64,000 bases of DNA, from the NCBI RefSeq assembly GCF_042653925.1, contig NZ_JBHSFQ010000001.1, forward strand, positions 186,001 through 250,000, written 5' to 3'. Numbering within the stretch: the stretch's first letter is position 1; each line of letters opens with the position of its first letter. A program made the position numbers and the translations under genes. The notes under the pieces were generated by a model. It was given only the letters and a program-made list of their open reading frames with translations. It ran no database searches and was not told the origin of the DNA. Shown here piece by piece: positions 52,564-61,919 of the stretch. Source of the stretch: Nocardiopsis_B mangrovi. GTDB taxonomy: Bacteria > Actinomycetota > Actinomycetes > Streptosporangiales > Streptosporangiaceae.

Positions 52564-55500
52564 TCACGGCCGCTCGTCCGGGACCTCTGGCACCGCCCCG
52601 ACCAGAGCGGCCAGCCCCTCTGCGTCGAGGAGGTCGGTGGGGCGGACGGTGGCGTCCGCGCGGACGTAGTGGAAGGCGGCGCGGACACGGTCGAGCGGGA
52701 CGCCCGCCAGCTCGGCCCAGGCCAGCCGGTAGGCGGCGAGCTGGACCGCGACCGCGCGGCGTTCGCGCGCGTTCTCCGGGGGCCGGCCCGTCTTCCAGTC
52801 GACGACGTCGTAGCGGCCGTCGCCGGCGTCCTCGAACACGGCGTCCATCCGGCCGCGGACCAGCCGGTCGCCGATGATGGTCTCGAACGGGACCTCGACG
52901 TCGAGCGGCGTGCGCCCGCCCCACGCGCTCTCCTCGAACCGGCGCTGGAGCTCCGCCAGGTCCTCATCGCCCCCGGCGCCGTCGTCGGCCGCACCGGGCA
53001 GCTCGTCGGGGACGAGCAGGCTCTGCTGGCCGAACCGCTGCTCCAGCCACGCGTGGAACGCCGTGCCGCGCCGGGTGTGGGGCGCGGGCGGGCGGGGCAG
53101 CGGCCGGCGGATCTGGCGGGCCAGCGCGGACGGGTCGCGCGCCAGCGTCACCAGCGACGACACGGACAGGTGGGCGGGCAGCTCCACGGCGATCGCGCCG
53201 TCGCCGGACCCCTTGCGGGTGTCGCGGTGCGCGAGGAGCAGGTCGGTGTCGCGCGCCCACCCGTCGAGGCGGCGGCGCATGGAGGCGGGCACGGTCGCGC
53301 GGTCCAGCAGCTCCAGCCACCTGCGGCCCTCGCTGCCGGGAACGGCCTCGGCCGCCGGGACGGGGGAACGGGTATCCGCTCCCTCTCCGGCAGCGGCGGC
53401 CGGAGCGTCCTCGGCGACCGGTCCCGCCTCGGGCGATCCGCGGCGGGCGCGGGCGCGCGCCACCAGCTCGGCGCCGTCGACGATCTCCCGGTACCGGCGC
53501 GCGGCGGCGTCCTCGTAGTCCTCGGGGGACTGCGGCCAGGTGACCGGCGCGGCCTCGGCGGTCTGCGGGTTGGCCGCGCCCTCCTCCGGCGGGGGCGCCC
53601 ACCGCGCGACCCGGCCGGCCCCGGCGGCGCACGCCTCGCGGACCTCCTCCAGGAAGTCCGACGGCCCCCGCTTGGCGGTGCTGCCGCGCCCCCACCAGTG
53701 CCCGGTGCACACGAGCGCGAAGGACGCGCGGGTCACCGCGACGTAGGCGAGCCGCCGCTCCTCCATCCGGTGCCGGGCGCGGTCGGCGGCGACGAAGTCG
53801 GCGATGCCCGCCTTGTCGACCGCGGCCAGCCGCGGCAGGCCGGCGGCGTCGCCCCGCAGCGGGAAGGGCAGCTTCTGCTCCTTGGACACCCAGCCGCCCG
53901 CGTCGCGGGCCTTGGTGGGGAAGACCGGCGAGGCGGTCCCGCCCGACAGCCCCGGCACCACCACCAGCGGCCATTGCAGCCCCTTGGCGGCGTGCACGGT
54001 CATGAGCTTGACGGTGTCGCTGCCGCCGACGCGCTCGCCGGGCTCCAGCCCCTTCTCGGCGTCCTCGGCCGAGCGCAGGTAGTTGAGGAACATGCCGAGT
54101 GTGGGGTCGTCGCTGTTGCCGACGAACCGGACGGCGGCGTCGAGGAACGCGTCGAGGTCGGCGCGCGCCGCCACCGGGTCGCGGCCGGTGCGCGCCCCCA
54201 CCTCGATGTCCAGGCCGAGAGTGCGCTCGATCTCGCTGACCAGGTCGGGCAGCGGCTGGCCGGCCTGGCGGCGCAGGGTGCGCAGCTCGTCGGCGATGGC
54301 CGCCAGGCGCTCGTACCCGGTGGCGGAGTAGCGGTCGGCCGGCCCGAGGTCGTCGACCGCGTCGACCAGGCTGCCGCTCTCGGCGGTCAGGTCCAGGACG
54401 GTGCGGCGCAGCAGGTCCTCGGTGCCGTCGTCGCCGGGGTCGGGGGCGTCGCCCGTGAGGTCGCGGCGGGTCTCCTTGGCGAGTTCGGCGGCGCGCTCGC
54501 CGAGGGCGACGAGGTCGCGCGGCCCCAGCCGCCACCGGGGACCGGTCAGCAGCCGGGCCAGCTCGTTGCCCGCGGTGGCGTCGTGCACCACGCGCAGGGT
54601 CGCGACGATGTCGCGCACCTCGGGTACGGTCATCAGCCCGCCCAGGCCCACGACCTCCACGGGGATGCCGCGCTCCTCCAGCGCCTCGCGCAGCACGGGG
54701 AACTGGGACCGCTTGCGGCACAGCACCGCGATGTCGCCGGGGCCGATCGCCGCGCCCCCTTCTCCCGAGGGCCAGGCGATGCCGTCGGGGGCGAGGTGGC
54801 CGGCCTGGGAGAGGGCCGCGTCGACCGTGGCGGCGATCCACGCCGCCTCCTCGGTCTCGGTGGCGAAGAGGGCGCAGGCCACCGTTCCGCGCCCGCGTCG
54901 CGCGGGCCCCGGGTAGAGCACCGGGACGTAATCGGCCTCCTCGCGCAGCGGTCCCGACAGCCGCTTGGCGACGTCGAGCACGCGTTCGCCGTTGCGGAAG
55001 CTGGTGGCGAGCCGGCGCACCGGCGCCGGCCGCCCCGGTGCCACGGGGAAGTCGGTGGGGAAGCTGGTGAGGTTGCCCGAACTGGCGCCGCGCCAGCCGT
55101 AGATCGACTGGCACGGGTCGCCGACCGCGGTGACCGGGTGGCCCCCGCCGAAGAGCGCTCGCAGCAGGAGCAGCTGGGCGTGGCTGGTGTCCTGGTACTC
55201 GTCGAGCAGCACCACCCGGTACCGGCTCTGCTCGATCATCCCGACCTCGGGATGGCGGGTGGCGATGCGCGCGGCCAGCGCGACCTGGTCGCCGTAGTCC
55301 ATGACCTCGCGCTGGGCCTTGGCCGCGGCGTACCGCTCGACCAGCGGCAGCAGCTGCTCGCGCTTGCGCTGCGTGGCGACCAGGTCCCGGGTCTCCTTGA
55401 CCGGCTTGCGGGGCAGCGCCGCGACCTGGTCGGCGATCCACCGGCCCACCCCGCGCACGTCGTCGGGGGTGCGCAGGTGGTCGGCCAGCTCGCCCGCCAG

Positions 55501-56049
55501 CTCCAGCACCCGGTCGGTCACCGTGCGCGGCCCCACGGTGACGGCGTCCATCGGGCCGTCGTAGCCGCCCACGATCCGGGTGGCGAGCTGGTAGGACTGG
55601 CCGGGGCTGATGAGGCGGGTCGACGGCTCGACCGCCTCCCGGAGCGCGTGGTCGCCGACCAGCCGGGCGGCGTAGGAGTTGTAGGTGGAGACCGTGGGGT
55701 CGGCGTCGAGGACGTCGGCGGGGACCTGCTCGGTGGCGCGCAGCTGGTCGAGCCGCCGGCGCACGCGCTCGGCCAGCTCCGATGCCGCCTTGCGGGTGAA
55801 GGTGAGGCCCAGCACGTGCTCGGGCCGCACGTGGCCGTTCGCCACGAGCCATACCACCCGCCCCGCCATGGTCTCGCTCTTGCCCGACCCCGCTCCGGCG
55901 ACCACCACCCCCGGGCCCAGGGGCGCCGAGATCACCTCGGCCTGCTCCGCGGTCGGCTCGGGCTGGCCGAGCATCCGGGCGAGTTCGGCCGGCGTGAGGG
56001 CGCGCCGCGGCGCGGCGGACTCCGGCGCCGCCTGTTCGCTCGCTGTCAC
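52564..56049 (-). CDS. adnB: AdnB: helicase-nuclease subunit
   Basis: 1161 residues. N-terminal UvrD-like motor: VVVAGAGSGKSETMAGRVV (Walker A), VVLLDEYQDTSHAQLLLLRAL (II), VKLMTVHAAKGLQWPLVVVPGL (V), and a C-terminal RecB-type nuclease RRGTAFHAWLEQRF, YDVVDWKTGRPP, QLAAYRLAWAEL. Pairs with AdnA to resect double-strand breaks in mycobacteria. No Fe-S cysteines in the nuclease. GTG 56049 is 6 nt after AAGGAG. Downstream of adnA by 173 bp, same order as Rv3202c-Rv3201c. Confidence 0.88.
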   Translation of the reverse strand: MTASEQAAPESAAPRRALTPAELARMLGQPEPTAEQAEVISAPLGPGVVVAGAGSGKSETMAGRVVWLVANGHVRPEHVLGLTFTRKAASELAERVRRRLDQLRATEQVPADVLDADPTVSTYNSYAARLVGDHALREAVEPSTRLISPGQSYQLATRIVGGYDGPMDAVTVGPRTVTDRVLELAGELADHLRTPDDVRGVGRWIADQVAALPRKPVKETRDLVATQRKREQLLPLVERYAAAKAQREVMDYGDQVALAARIATRHPEVGMIEQSRYRVVLLDEYQDTSHAQLLLLRALFGGGHPVTAVGDPCQSIYGWRGASSGNLTSFPTDFPVAPGRPAPVRRLATSFRNGERVLDVAKRLSGPLREEADYVPVLYPGPARRGRGTVACALFATETEEAAWIAATVDAALSQAGHLAPDGIAWPSGEGGAAIGPGDIAVLCRKRSQFPVLREALEERGIPVEVVGLGGLMTVPEVRDIVATLRVVHDATAGNELARLLTGPRWRLGPRDLVALGERAAELAKETRRDLTGDAPDPGDDGTEDLLRRTVLDLTAESGSLVDAVDDLGPADRYSATGYERLAAIADELRTLRRQAGQPLPDLVSEIERTLGLDIEVGARTGRDPVAARADLDAFLDAAVRFVGNSDDPTLGMFLNYLRSAEDAEKGLEPGERVGGSDTVKLMTVHAAKGLQWPLVVVPGLSGGTASPVFPTKARDAGGWVSKEQKLPFPLRGDAAGLPRLAAVDKAGIADFVAADRARHRMEERRLAYVAVTRASFALVCTGHWWGRGSTAKRGPSDFLEEVREACAAGAGRVARWAPPPEEGAANPQTAEAAPVTWPQSPEDYEDAAARRYREIVDGAELVARARARRGSPEAGPVAEDAPAAAAGEGADTRSPVPAAEAVPGSEGRRWLELLDRATVPASMRRRLDGWARDTDLLLAHRDTRKGSGDGAIAVELPAHLSVSSLVTLARDPSALARQIRRPLPRPPAPHTRRGTAFHAWLEQRFGQQSLLVPDELPGAADDGAGGDEDLAELQRRFEESAWGGRTPLDVEVPFETIIGDRLVRGRMDAVFEDAGDGRYDVVDWKTGRPPENARERRAVAVQLAAYRLAWAELAGVPLDRVRAAFHYVRADATVRPTDLLDAEGLAALVGAVPEVPDERP

Positions 56050-56222
56050 CTGGGGCTCCTTGCCTGCACGCCCCCGGCGGGGGCCGGGGGGAGATCGCAT
56101 CCTACGAGGTCGGACGACCGGGGGCGGGCGGGGACCGGCGCTCCCGGCCCGGAACGCGCCGCTCCCCGGCCCGGCCGGCGGTCCGCGGGGCCGCCGCGTT
56201 GTTCACGGAGGCGGGGCGGGGA

Positions 56223-59200
56223 TCACACGTGCTTCCCTTCGTCGTGGGCGGGACAGCTCGACCGGACCGCGCAGGAGTCGCAGAAGGAGTTGCGGACCGC
56301 TTGGAAGCGCGCCCCCGACATGCCGCCGGCCACGTCCCGGACGAGCCGGTCGGACCACTCGGGGTCGGGGTCGTCGCCCAGGGGGCGCTGCCCCTGTTCG
56401 CGGGCCGCCTTGGCGGTGGCGGCCTTGCCGACCTGGACCAGCTCGGCTCCACCGGGCTCGACCAGGCCGAACTTGGCGAACGCGGAGCGGAGCACGGCGA
56501 GCTGGTAGACCCCGAGCTGCGGGTGGCGTGCCAGCTCGTCGTCCTTGGGCCGGGTCCCGCCGGTCTTGATGTCCACGATCACGGCGCGGCCTTCGCCGTC
56601 CCGCTCCAGCCGGTCGACCCGGCCGGTGATCTCGATGCCGCCGATGTCGACCTTGAACCCCTCTTCGGTGACGACCAGCTCGCGGTCGTTGCGCTCGTGC
56701 CAGGAGATGAGCTTGCGCACCATCTCGTCGGCGCGCTCGCGCTCCTTGCCCGCGAACCAGGGCCCGCCGAAGTCCAGCTCCGACCAGATCTCGTCCATCC
56801 GCAGCCGGACGTCCTCCATCCCCGCGCCGTCGGCGACGAGGACCGCGACCGCGTGCACGATGTTGCCCAGCGCCGAGGACATCTCCATCGAGGACGCGCC
56901 CGCCGCGTTCTCCAGCAGCCAGCGCAGCTCGCAGGTGGTGAACCTCTCGACCTGCGACGGCGAGACGCGGATCGTGCCGTCGTCGCCGACCAGCGGCCGG
57001 TCGTCGGAGAAGCGGGTCAGCGCGTACCACTCCGCCGGGTCGGCCCCGCGCACCCCCTTGTCGGCCAGCCGGGCGAGGTGCGCCGCCGCCGCCCGGCGCA
57101 GCGGGTCGGGCCGGGCCGGGTCGGTGACCACCGACCGGAGGTCGGCCACCAGCGCGGGCAGCGACAGCCAGCGGCGCCCGGTGGCCACCCGTTCCGGCTC
57201 GCCCCCGCCCAGCTCGGCGAGGAAGCGCGACGGCCGTTCCTCGGTGTCCTCGCCGCCCACCGCGGTGACGACCAGGGAGCGCCGCGCCCGGGTGACCGCG
57301 ACGTAGAACAGGCGCCGCTCCTCGTCCAGGAGCTTGGAGGCCACGGCCGCACCGGAGCTGTCCGCGAATCCGGCGACGGTGTCGACGAGCTGCTCCACGC
57401 CCAGCAGCGACCCGCGCAGGCGCAGGTCGGGCCAGTCGCCCTCCTGGACCCCGGCCACCACGGTGAGGTCCCATTCCAGCCCTTTGGAGCGGTGGGCGGT
57501 GAGAATGCGCACGGCCTCGCCCTCGGGGGCGCGCTCGGCCAGGCTGTCGCCGGGGATCTCCTGGGCCTCCAGGTCGTCGAGGAAGCCCTCGGGCACCCCC
57601 GGCGGCAGGCGGTCGCAGTAGCGGGCGGCGCTCTCGAACAGCGCCACGACGGAGTCGAGGTCGCGGTCGGCCGCCGCGCCGCGGCCGCCCCCGGCCTGGG
57701 CCGCGGCCAGCAGCCGGTCGGACAGCCCGCTCGCGCGCCAGACCTCCCACAGCACGTCCTCGGCCGAGGCCCCGGCCGCCGCCCGGTCGGAGATCAGCCG
57801 CAGGTGGCCGGCGATCCGCCGGGCGGGCGCGGCGACGTCGGGGTCGACCAGGGTCAGCTCGCGGGGATCGCGCAGGGCCGCCGCCAGCAGGTCTCCCGCG
57901 GTGCGCGTCCCCGCGCCGTCGTCGGGGTCCGGGTCCGGCGGGTCGCCGGCCCCGCTCGCGGGCGCGTCCGCCCCGGCTTCGGCCCGCTCGGCCGCCATGC
58001 GGCGCCGCGCGGCCCGGACGTCGAGGTCCAGGCGGCGCAGCGCGCGCCCCAGCCGGCGCAGCCGCACCGCATCGGCCTCGCCGAACGGGCTGGCCAGCAG
58101 CTCCCGCGCGGTATCGGCGTCGAGCGCGCCGGGGCGCAGCGCGCACCGGATGAGCAGCAGCAGCGGGCGCACCAGCGGCTCGGCGGCCAAGGGGAGCTCG
58201 TCGCCGCCGACCACGACCGGCACCCCGGCCGCGGCCAGCGCCCGGCGCAGCACGGGAACCTGCCGGCTGGCCGAGCGGACCAGCACGGCCATCCGCGACC
58301 ACGGAGTCCCGTCGATCAGGTGGGCGCGCCGCAGGGTGTCGGCGACCACGGCGGCCTCCTGCGCCGGGCTCTCCGCCAAGAGCACCTGGACGTCGCCCTC
58401 CGGCGCCTCGGCGACGGGGGCCAGCGCCCGGTGGGCGTTGACGGGGCCGCCTCCGGGAGCGGGAGCGGCGGGCAGCCGCCCGGCCACCCCGCGCGAGGCC
58501 GCCAGCAGCGCGGCGCCGCTGCGGCGGCACGTGCGCAGCGCGACCACCGGGGCGGGCGTGCCGCCGGCGGCGGGGAAGCGCTCGGGGAAGTCGAGGATCC
58601 CGCGGACGTCGGCGCCGCGGAACCCGTAGATCGACTGGTCGGGGTCGCCCACCACGACGAGGTCGCGGCCGTCGCCCGCCAGCGCCCGCAGCAGCTCCTC
58701 CTGGGCGGGGTCGGTGTCCTGGTACTCGTCGACGAACACGGTCTCGCGCGCCGCGCGTTCGCGCGCCTGCACCTGCGGGTCGTTGAGCAGGTTGGCGGCG
58801 ACCCGCACCAGCTCGGCGTAGTTGAACGTGGGCACCGGTGCGACGTCGAAGCGCCCCGTGTACCGGTCCAGGAAGTCGCCGGCCGCCACCCAGTCGTCGC
58901 GCCGGTAGGCGCGGCCGAGGCGGTCCAGCTCGGCGGAGTCGTACCCGCGCTCCTGCGCCCGCATGAGGAAGTCGCGCAGCTCCTCGGCGAACCCGCGGGT
59001 GCGCAGCGCGGGGCGCAGCCGCTCGGGCCACATGGGTGCGCCGTCCTCGGCCTCCCCTGCGAGCAGTTCGCGCATCTCCATGAGCTGCTCGGGGCCCGAC
59101 AGCAGCCGCGGCGCGCCGTCCCCCAGGCGCTGGAACTCGCGGCGGATCAGGGCGTAGGCGTAGCTGTGGAAGGTGAGGGCGAGCGGTTCGCGCGTGGTGC

Positions 59201-59471
59201 GCCGCAGCCGGGCGGTGATGCGCTCGCGCAGCTCCTGGGCCGCTTTGCGGCTGAAGGTGAGCACGAGGATCCGGGACGGGTCGATCCCGCGGTTCTCGAT
59301 GCGGTCGACCACGGCTTCGACGATCGTGGTGGTCTTGCCGGTGCCCGGCCCGGCGAGCACCAGGAGCGGCCCGCCCCCGTGGTCGACCACGCGCCGCTGG
59401 TCGGCGTCAAGCACGGGCGGCGGCACCTCGCGGTGCGCGCGCCGCACGAGGCGGTACGGGGATGGGCTCAC
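56223..59471 (-). CDS. adnA: AdnA: helicase-nuclease subunit with Fe-S nuclease
   Basis: 1082 residues. Motor: LLVLAGPGTGKTTTIVEAVV, VFVDEYQDTDPAQEELLRALAG, VGDPDQSIYGFRGAD, LTAHRSKGLEWDLTVVAGVQ. C-terminal nuclease: VSPSQVERFTTCELRWLLENA, AVIVDIKTGGTRP and four cysteines (TTCELR, then FCDSCAVRSSC) that fit the AddB/Cas4-type Fe-S cluster. Walker A is intact. GTG 59471 is preferred over upstream in-frame codons, which encode Arg/Pro low-complexity sequence. Heads the adnA-adnB operon. Confidence 0.88.
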   Translation of the reverse strand: MSPSPYRLVRRAHREVPPPVLDADQRRVVDHGGGPLLVLAGPGTGKTTTIVEAVVDRIENRGIDPSRILVLTFSRKAAQELRERITARLRRTTREPLALTFHSYAYALIRREFQRLGDGAPRLLSGPEQLMEMRELLAGEAEDGAPMWPERLRPALRTRGFAEELRDFLMRAQERGYDSAELDRLGRAYRRDDWVAAGDFLDRYTGRFDVAPVPTFNYAELVRVAANLLNDPQVQARERAARETVFVDEYQDTDPAQEELLRALAGDGRDLVVVGDPDQSIYGFRGADVRGILDFPERFPAAGGTPAPVVALRTCRRSGAALLAASRGVAGRLPAAPAPGGGPVNAHRALAPVAEAPEGDVQVLLAESPAQEAAVVADTLRRAHLIDGTPWSRMAVLVRSASRQVPVLRRALAAAGVPVVVGGDELPLAAEPLVRPLLLLIRCALRPGALDADTARELLASPFGEADAVRLRRLGRALRRLDLDVRAARRRMAAERAEAGADAPASGAGDPPDPDPDDGAGTRTAGDLLAAALRDPRELTLVDPDVAAPARRIAGHLRLISDRAAAGASAEDVLWEVWRASGLSDRLLAAAQAGGGRGAAADRDLDSVVALFESAARYCDRLPPGVPEGFLDDLEAQEIPGDSLAERAPEGEAVRILTAHRSKGLEWDLTVVAGVQEGDWPDLRLRGSLLGVEQLVDTVAGFADSSGAAVASKLLDEERRLFYVAVTRARRSLVVTAVGGEDTEERPSRFLAELGGGEPERVATGRRWLSLPALVADLRSVVTDPARPDPLRRAAAAHLARLADKGVRGADPAEWYALTRFSDDRPLVGDDGTIRVSPSQVERFTTCELRWLLENAAGASSMEMSSALGNIVHAVAVLVADGAGMEDVRLRMDEIWSELDFGGPWFAGKERERADEMVRKLISWHERNDRELVVTEEGFKVDIGGIEITGRVDRLERDGEGRAVIVDIKTGGTRPKDDELARHPQLGVYQLAVLRSAFAKFGLVEPGGAELVQVGKAATAKAAREQGQRPLGDDPDPEWSDRLVRDVAGGMSGARFQAVRNSFCDSCAVRSSCPAHDEGKHV

Positions 59472-59592
59472 CCCGCCAAGTTCACCAGATGATCGCGAGT
59501 CGCCGGGACCCCACCCGCCGCTCGGGCTCCGCGTGGACCGCGATCGGGGGTGCGGCGTGGACCTGCTCACACCACGGAGGGGATCGGTGCGG

Positions 59593-59916
59593 TCACTCGG
59601 CGCCGGGGCCCTCCCAGCGCGCACGGCGCATGTCGACGCGGCCGGTGGCCCCCCGCATGGGGGTCGCCTCGGCGGCGTAGTTGCGCCTCGCGCGCACCTC
59701 GTGGCCGGCGGGCGGCGTGCCGTCGGAGCGCAGGACCCGCCACCACGGGACGCCGCCGCCCCAGGTGGACATGACCGCGCCGACCTGGCGCGGCCCGCCC
59801 TCGCCGAGGTACTCGGCGATGTCGCCGTAGGACATCACCCGGCCGGAGGGGATGCGCTCGACGAGGTCGAGGACGCGCTCGGCGTAGTCGGTGGGGTGCG
59901 CGTCGGGCCGGGGCAT
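59593..59916 (-). CDS. Alkyltransferase-like (ATL) MGMT-fold protein
   Basis: 107 residues. Shares the MGMT DNA-binding wing and helix (IPSGRVMSYGDIAEYLG, PRQVGAVMS), but the alkyl-accepting PCHRV is PWWRVL, i.e. Cys replaced by Trp: an alkyltransferase-like protein that flags O6-alkylguanine for nucleotide excision repair rather than repairing it. ATG 59916 is 6 nt after TAGGGT with no Shine-Dalgarno (leaderless). Rv3204 is the mycobacterial counterpart by position. Confidence 0.9.
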   Translation of the reverse strand: MPRPDAHPTDYAERVLDLVERIPSGRVMSYGDIAEYLGEGGPRQVGAVMSTWGGGVPWWRVLRSDGTPPAGHEVRARRNYAAEATPMRGATGRVDMRRARWEGPGAE

Positions 59917-60005
59917 GGCACGACCCTACCGACCGGCCGCGCGGCCCGCGGGGCCGCGCGCGCCGGGTGCCGCGGCCCGGGCCCGTGCGGCGGGCCCGGG
60001 GGCGG

Positions 60006-60368
60006 TCAGTGGGCCGCGGGCCGCCGGTGCAGGGCGATCGCCTGCGGCAGCCCGATCGCGCCCATGGCGACGATCACCGCGCCCAGGATCCACGCGGTCC
60101 ACGCCATGGGCGCGACGCCGGTGAACCCCAGGGCCCACGGGGCGACGATCATGCCGAGGCCGACGACGATCATGACCGCCTCGGTGGCGATGAGGTCGGG
60201 GTGGGTCAGCGCCAGGACCGCCATGAACACGGCGGCGACCCCGAGAAGGAACAGGGCCGCGGTGGGCGGCCCGATGGTCTGGTGCCAGATCCAGCTGACG
60301 GCGACGACCAGCCCGGCGGCGAGGGCCGTCCAATCGTCCCAGCGTGCGGTCGACTTCACCGGCTTCAT
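60006..60368 (-). CDS. SPW-repeat membrane protein
   Basis: 120 residues, four predicted helices. The SPW-type motif is seen as VAPWALGFTG in the second repeat and VAVSWIWHQ in the first. Function unknown; typical in actinobacteria. ATG 60368 has GGAGG 6 nt upstream. Confidence 0.8.
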   Translation of the reverse strand: MKPVKSTARWDDWTALAAGLVVAVSWIWHQTIGPPTAALFLLGVAAVFMAVLALTHPDLIATEAVMIVVGLGMIVAPWALGFTGVAPMAWTAWILGAVIVAMGAIGLPQAIALHRRPAAH

Positions 60369-60467
60369 CACGCACCTCCGGTCCGCGTGCGAGCGCTCAC
60401 CCCGGTTCTACCCGATGTGACACACATCTCACCTCCGGATGCGCCGCGGGGCGGTGGGGGCACACGC

Positions 60468-60501
60468 CACGGGCCGCCGCGGAAGACCGCGGCGGCCCGT
60501 G
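60468..60501 (-). terminator. Perfect 15 bp hairpin downstream of moeZ
   Basis: 60468-60482 pairs with 60487-60501 around AAGA. It lies 38 nt after the moeZ stop; no T-run, typical GC-rich actinobacterial terminator form. Confidence 0.7.
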
Positions 60502-60538
60502 CGGCGGCCGCGCCCCGGAGCCCGGGACGCGGACCGGC

Positions 60539-61717
60539 CTAGTAGGTCGGCAGGCTCGGGTCGACCTGGTGGACCCAGCCCAGGACGCCGCCGCCCACGT
60601 GGACGGCGTCGCCGAACCCCGCGCGCTTGAGCGCGGCCAGCGCCTCGGCGGAGCGGCCGCCGGACTTGCAGTGCAGCACGATCTGCTTGTCCTGCGGCAG
60701 CTTGGCGAACGCCTCGCCGTTGAGGAACTCCCCCTTGGGGATGAGCACCGAGCCGGGGATCCGGACGATCTCGAACTCGTTCTTCTCGCGGACGTCGACG
60801 AGGAGGAAGTCCTCGCCGTCGTCCATCTTCTGCTTCAGCTCGGCCGGCGTGATGGTGGACCCCGCGGCGGCCTCCTGTGCCTCCTCCGAGACCGTGCCGC
60901 AGAACGCCTCGTAGTCGATCAGCTCGGTGATCGTGGGGTTCTTGCCGCACAGCGGGCACTCGGGGTCCTTGCGGACCTTGACCGAGCGGTAGGACATCTC
61001 CAGGGCGTCGTAGATCATCAGCCGGCCGACGAGCGGGTCGCCGAACCCGGCGAGCAGCTTGATGGCCTCGTTGACCTGGATGGACCCGATGGACGCGCAG
61101 AGCACGCCCAGCACGCCGCCCTCGGCGCACGAGGGCACCATGCCGGGCGGCGGCGGCTCGGGGTACAGGCAGCGGTAGCAGGGGCCGTGCTCGGACCAGA
61201 AGACGGACGCCTGGCCGTCGAACCGGTAGATCGACCCCCACACATAGGGCTTGCCGAGGAGCACGGCGGCGTCGTTGACCAGGTAGCGGGTCGCGAAGTT
61301 GTCGGTGCCGTCGACGATCAGGTCGTAGGGCTCGAAGATGCGGAACACGTTGTCGGAGTCGAGGCGCTCCTCGTGCAGCACGACCTCGACGAACGGGTTG
61401 GTCTCCCGGATGGAGTCGCGAGCGGACACCGCCTTGGGGCGGTCGACATCGCTCTGGCCGTGGATGATCTGGCGCTGGAGGTTGGACTCGTCGACCACGT
61501 CGAAGTCGATGATCCCGAGGGTGCCCACGCCCGCGGCGGCCAGGTACAGCAGCGCGGGGGAGCCGAGACCGCCCGCCCCCACCACCAGGACCTTGGCGTT
61601 CTTCAGGCGCTTCTGGCCGTCCATACCCACGTCGGGGATGATCAGGTGACGAGAGTAGCGGCGCACCTCGTCGACGGTCAGCTCATCGGCCGGTTCGACC
61701 AGCGGCGGCAGCGACAC
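60539..61717 (-). CDS. moeZ: MoeZ: adenylyltransferase/sulfurtransferase
   Basis: 392 residues. ThiF/MoeB-like adenylation domain: VLVVGAGGLGSPALLYLAAAGVG, IDFDVVDESNLQRQI, VDGTDNFATRYLVND, zinc cysteines CYRC and CPLC. C-terminal rhodanese domain with VLHCKSGGRSAEALAAL (active Cys). Activates sulfur carriers (MoaD, CysO, ThiS-like) for Moco, cysteine and thiamine or siderophore biosynthesis. GTG 61717 is 5 nt after AAGGAG. Supplies the MoaE pathway encoded at 37147-37584. Rv3206c counterpart. Confidence 0.95.
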   Translation of the reverse strand: MSLPPLVEPADELTVDEVRRYSRHLIIPDVGMDGQKRLKNAKVLVVGAGGLGSPALLYLAAAGVGTLGIIDFDVVDESNLQRQIIHGQSDVDRPKAVSARDSIRETNPFVEVVLHEERLDSDNVFRIFEPYDLIVDGTDNFATRYLVNDAAVLLGKPYVWGSIYRFDGQASVFWSEHGPCYRCLYPEPPPPGMVPSCAEGGVLGVLCASIGSIQVNEAIKLLAGFGDPLVGRLMIYDALEMSYRSVKVRKDPECPLCGKNPTITELIDYEAFCGTVSEEAQEAAAGSTITPAELKQKMDDGEDFLLVDVREKNEFEIVRIPGSVLIPKGEFLNGEAFAKLPQDKQIVLHCKSGGRSAEALAALKRAGFGDAVHVGGGVLGWVHQVDPSLPTY

Positions 61718-61821
61718 AGCAGCTCCTTGAATTCCTCGATGGCGTCACGTCCCCTGGGCGTCGCCGGGGCGGACGCGAGGGCGTCCGGGCACGTGACGGG
61801 CTTCCACTCATACCCAACCTA

Positions 61822-61849
61822 GGGGGTGGGGTATGGCATTCCCACCCCC
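61822..61849. terminator. Hairpin between hydrolase end and moeZ start
   Basis: GGGGGTGGG (61822-61830) pairs with CCCACCCCC (61841-61849), 10 nt loop. Candidate terminator of the hydrolase; no T-run. Confidence 0.5.
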
Positions 61850-61919
61850 GGGTGAGGCTTTGCCGTCACCGCGGCCCGGCGGCCGGCCGCGAGGGCGTCC
61901 CCGGCGGTGCCGCGCGCGC

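Noticed and set aside
48519..52994. A single very long minus-strand reading frame (~1490 codons) across several genes
   Set aside because: Only its last ~330 codons (nudC) look like protein. The rest is antisense to well-supported genes and is Arg/Pro-rich, an effect of extreme GC content.
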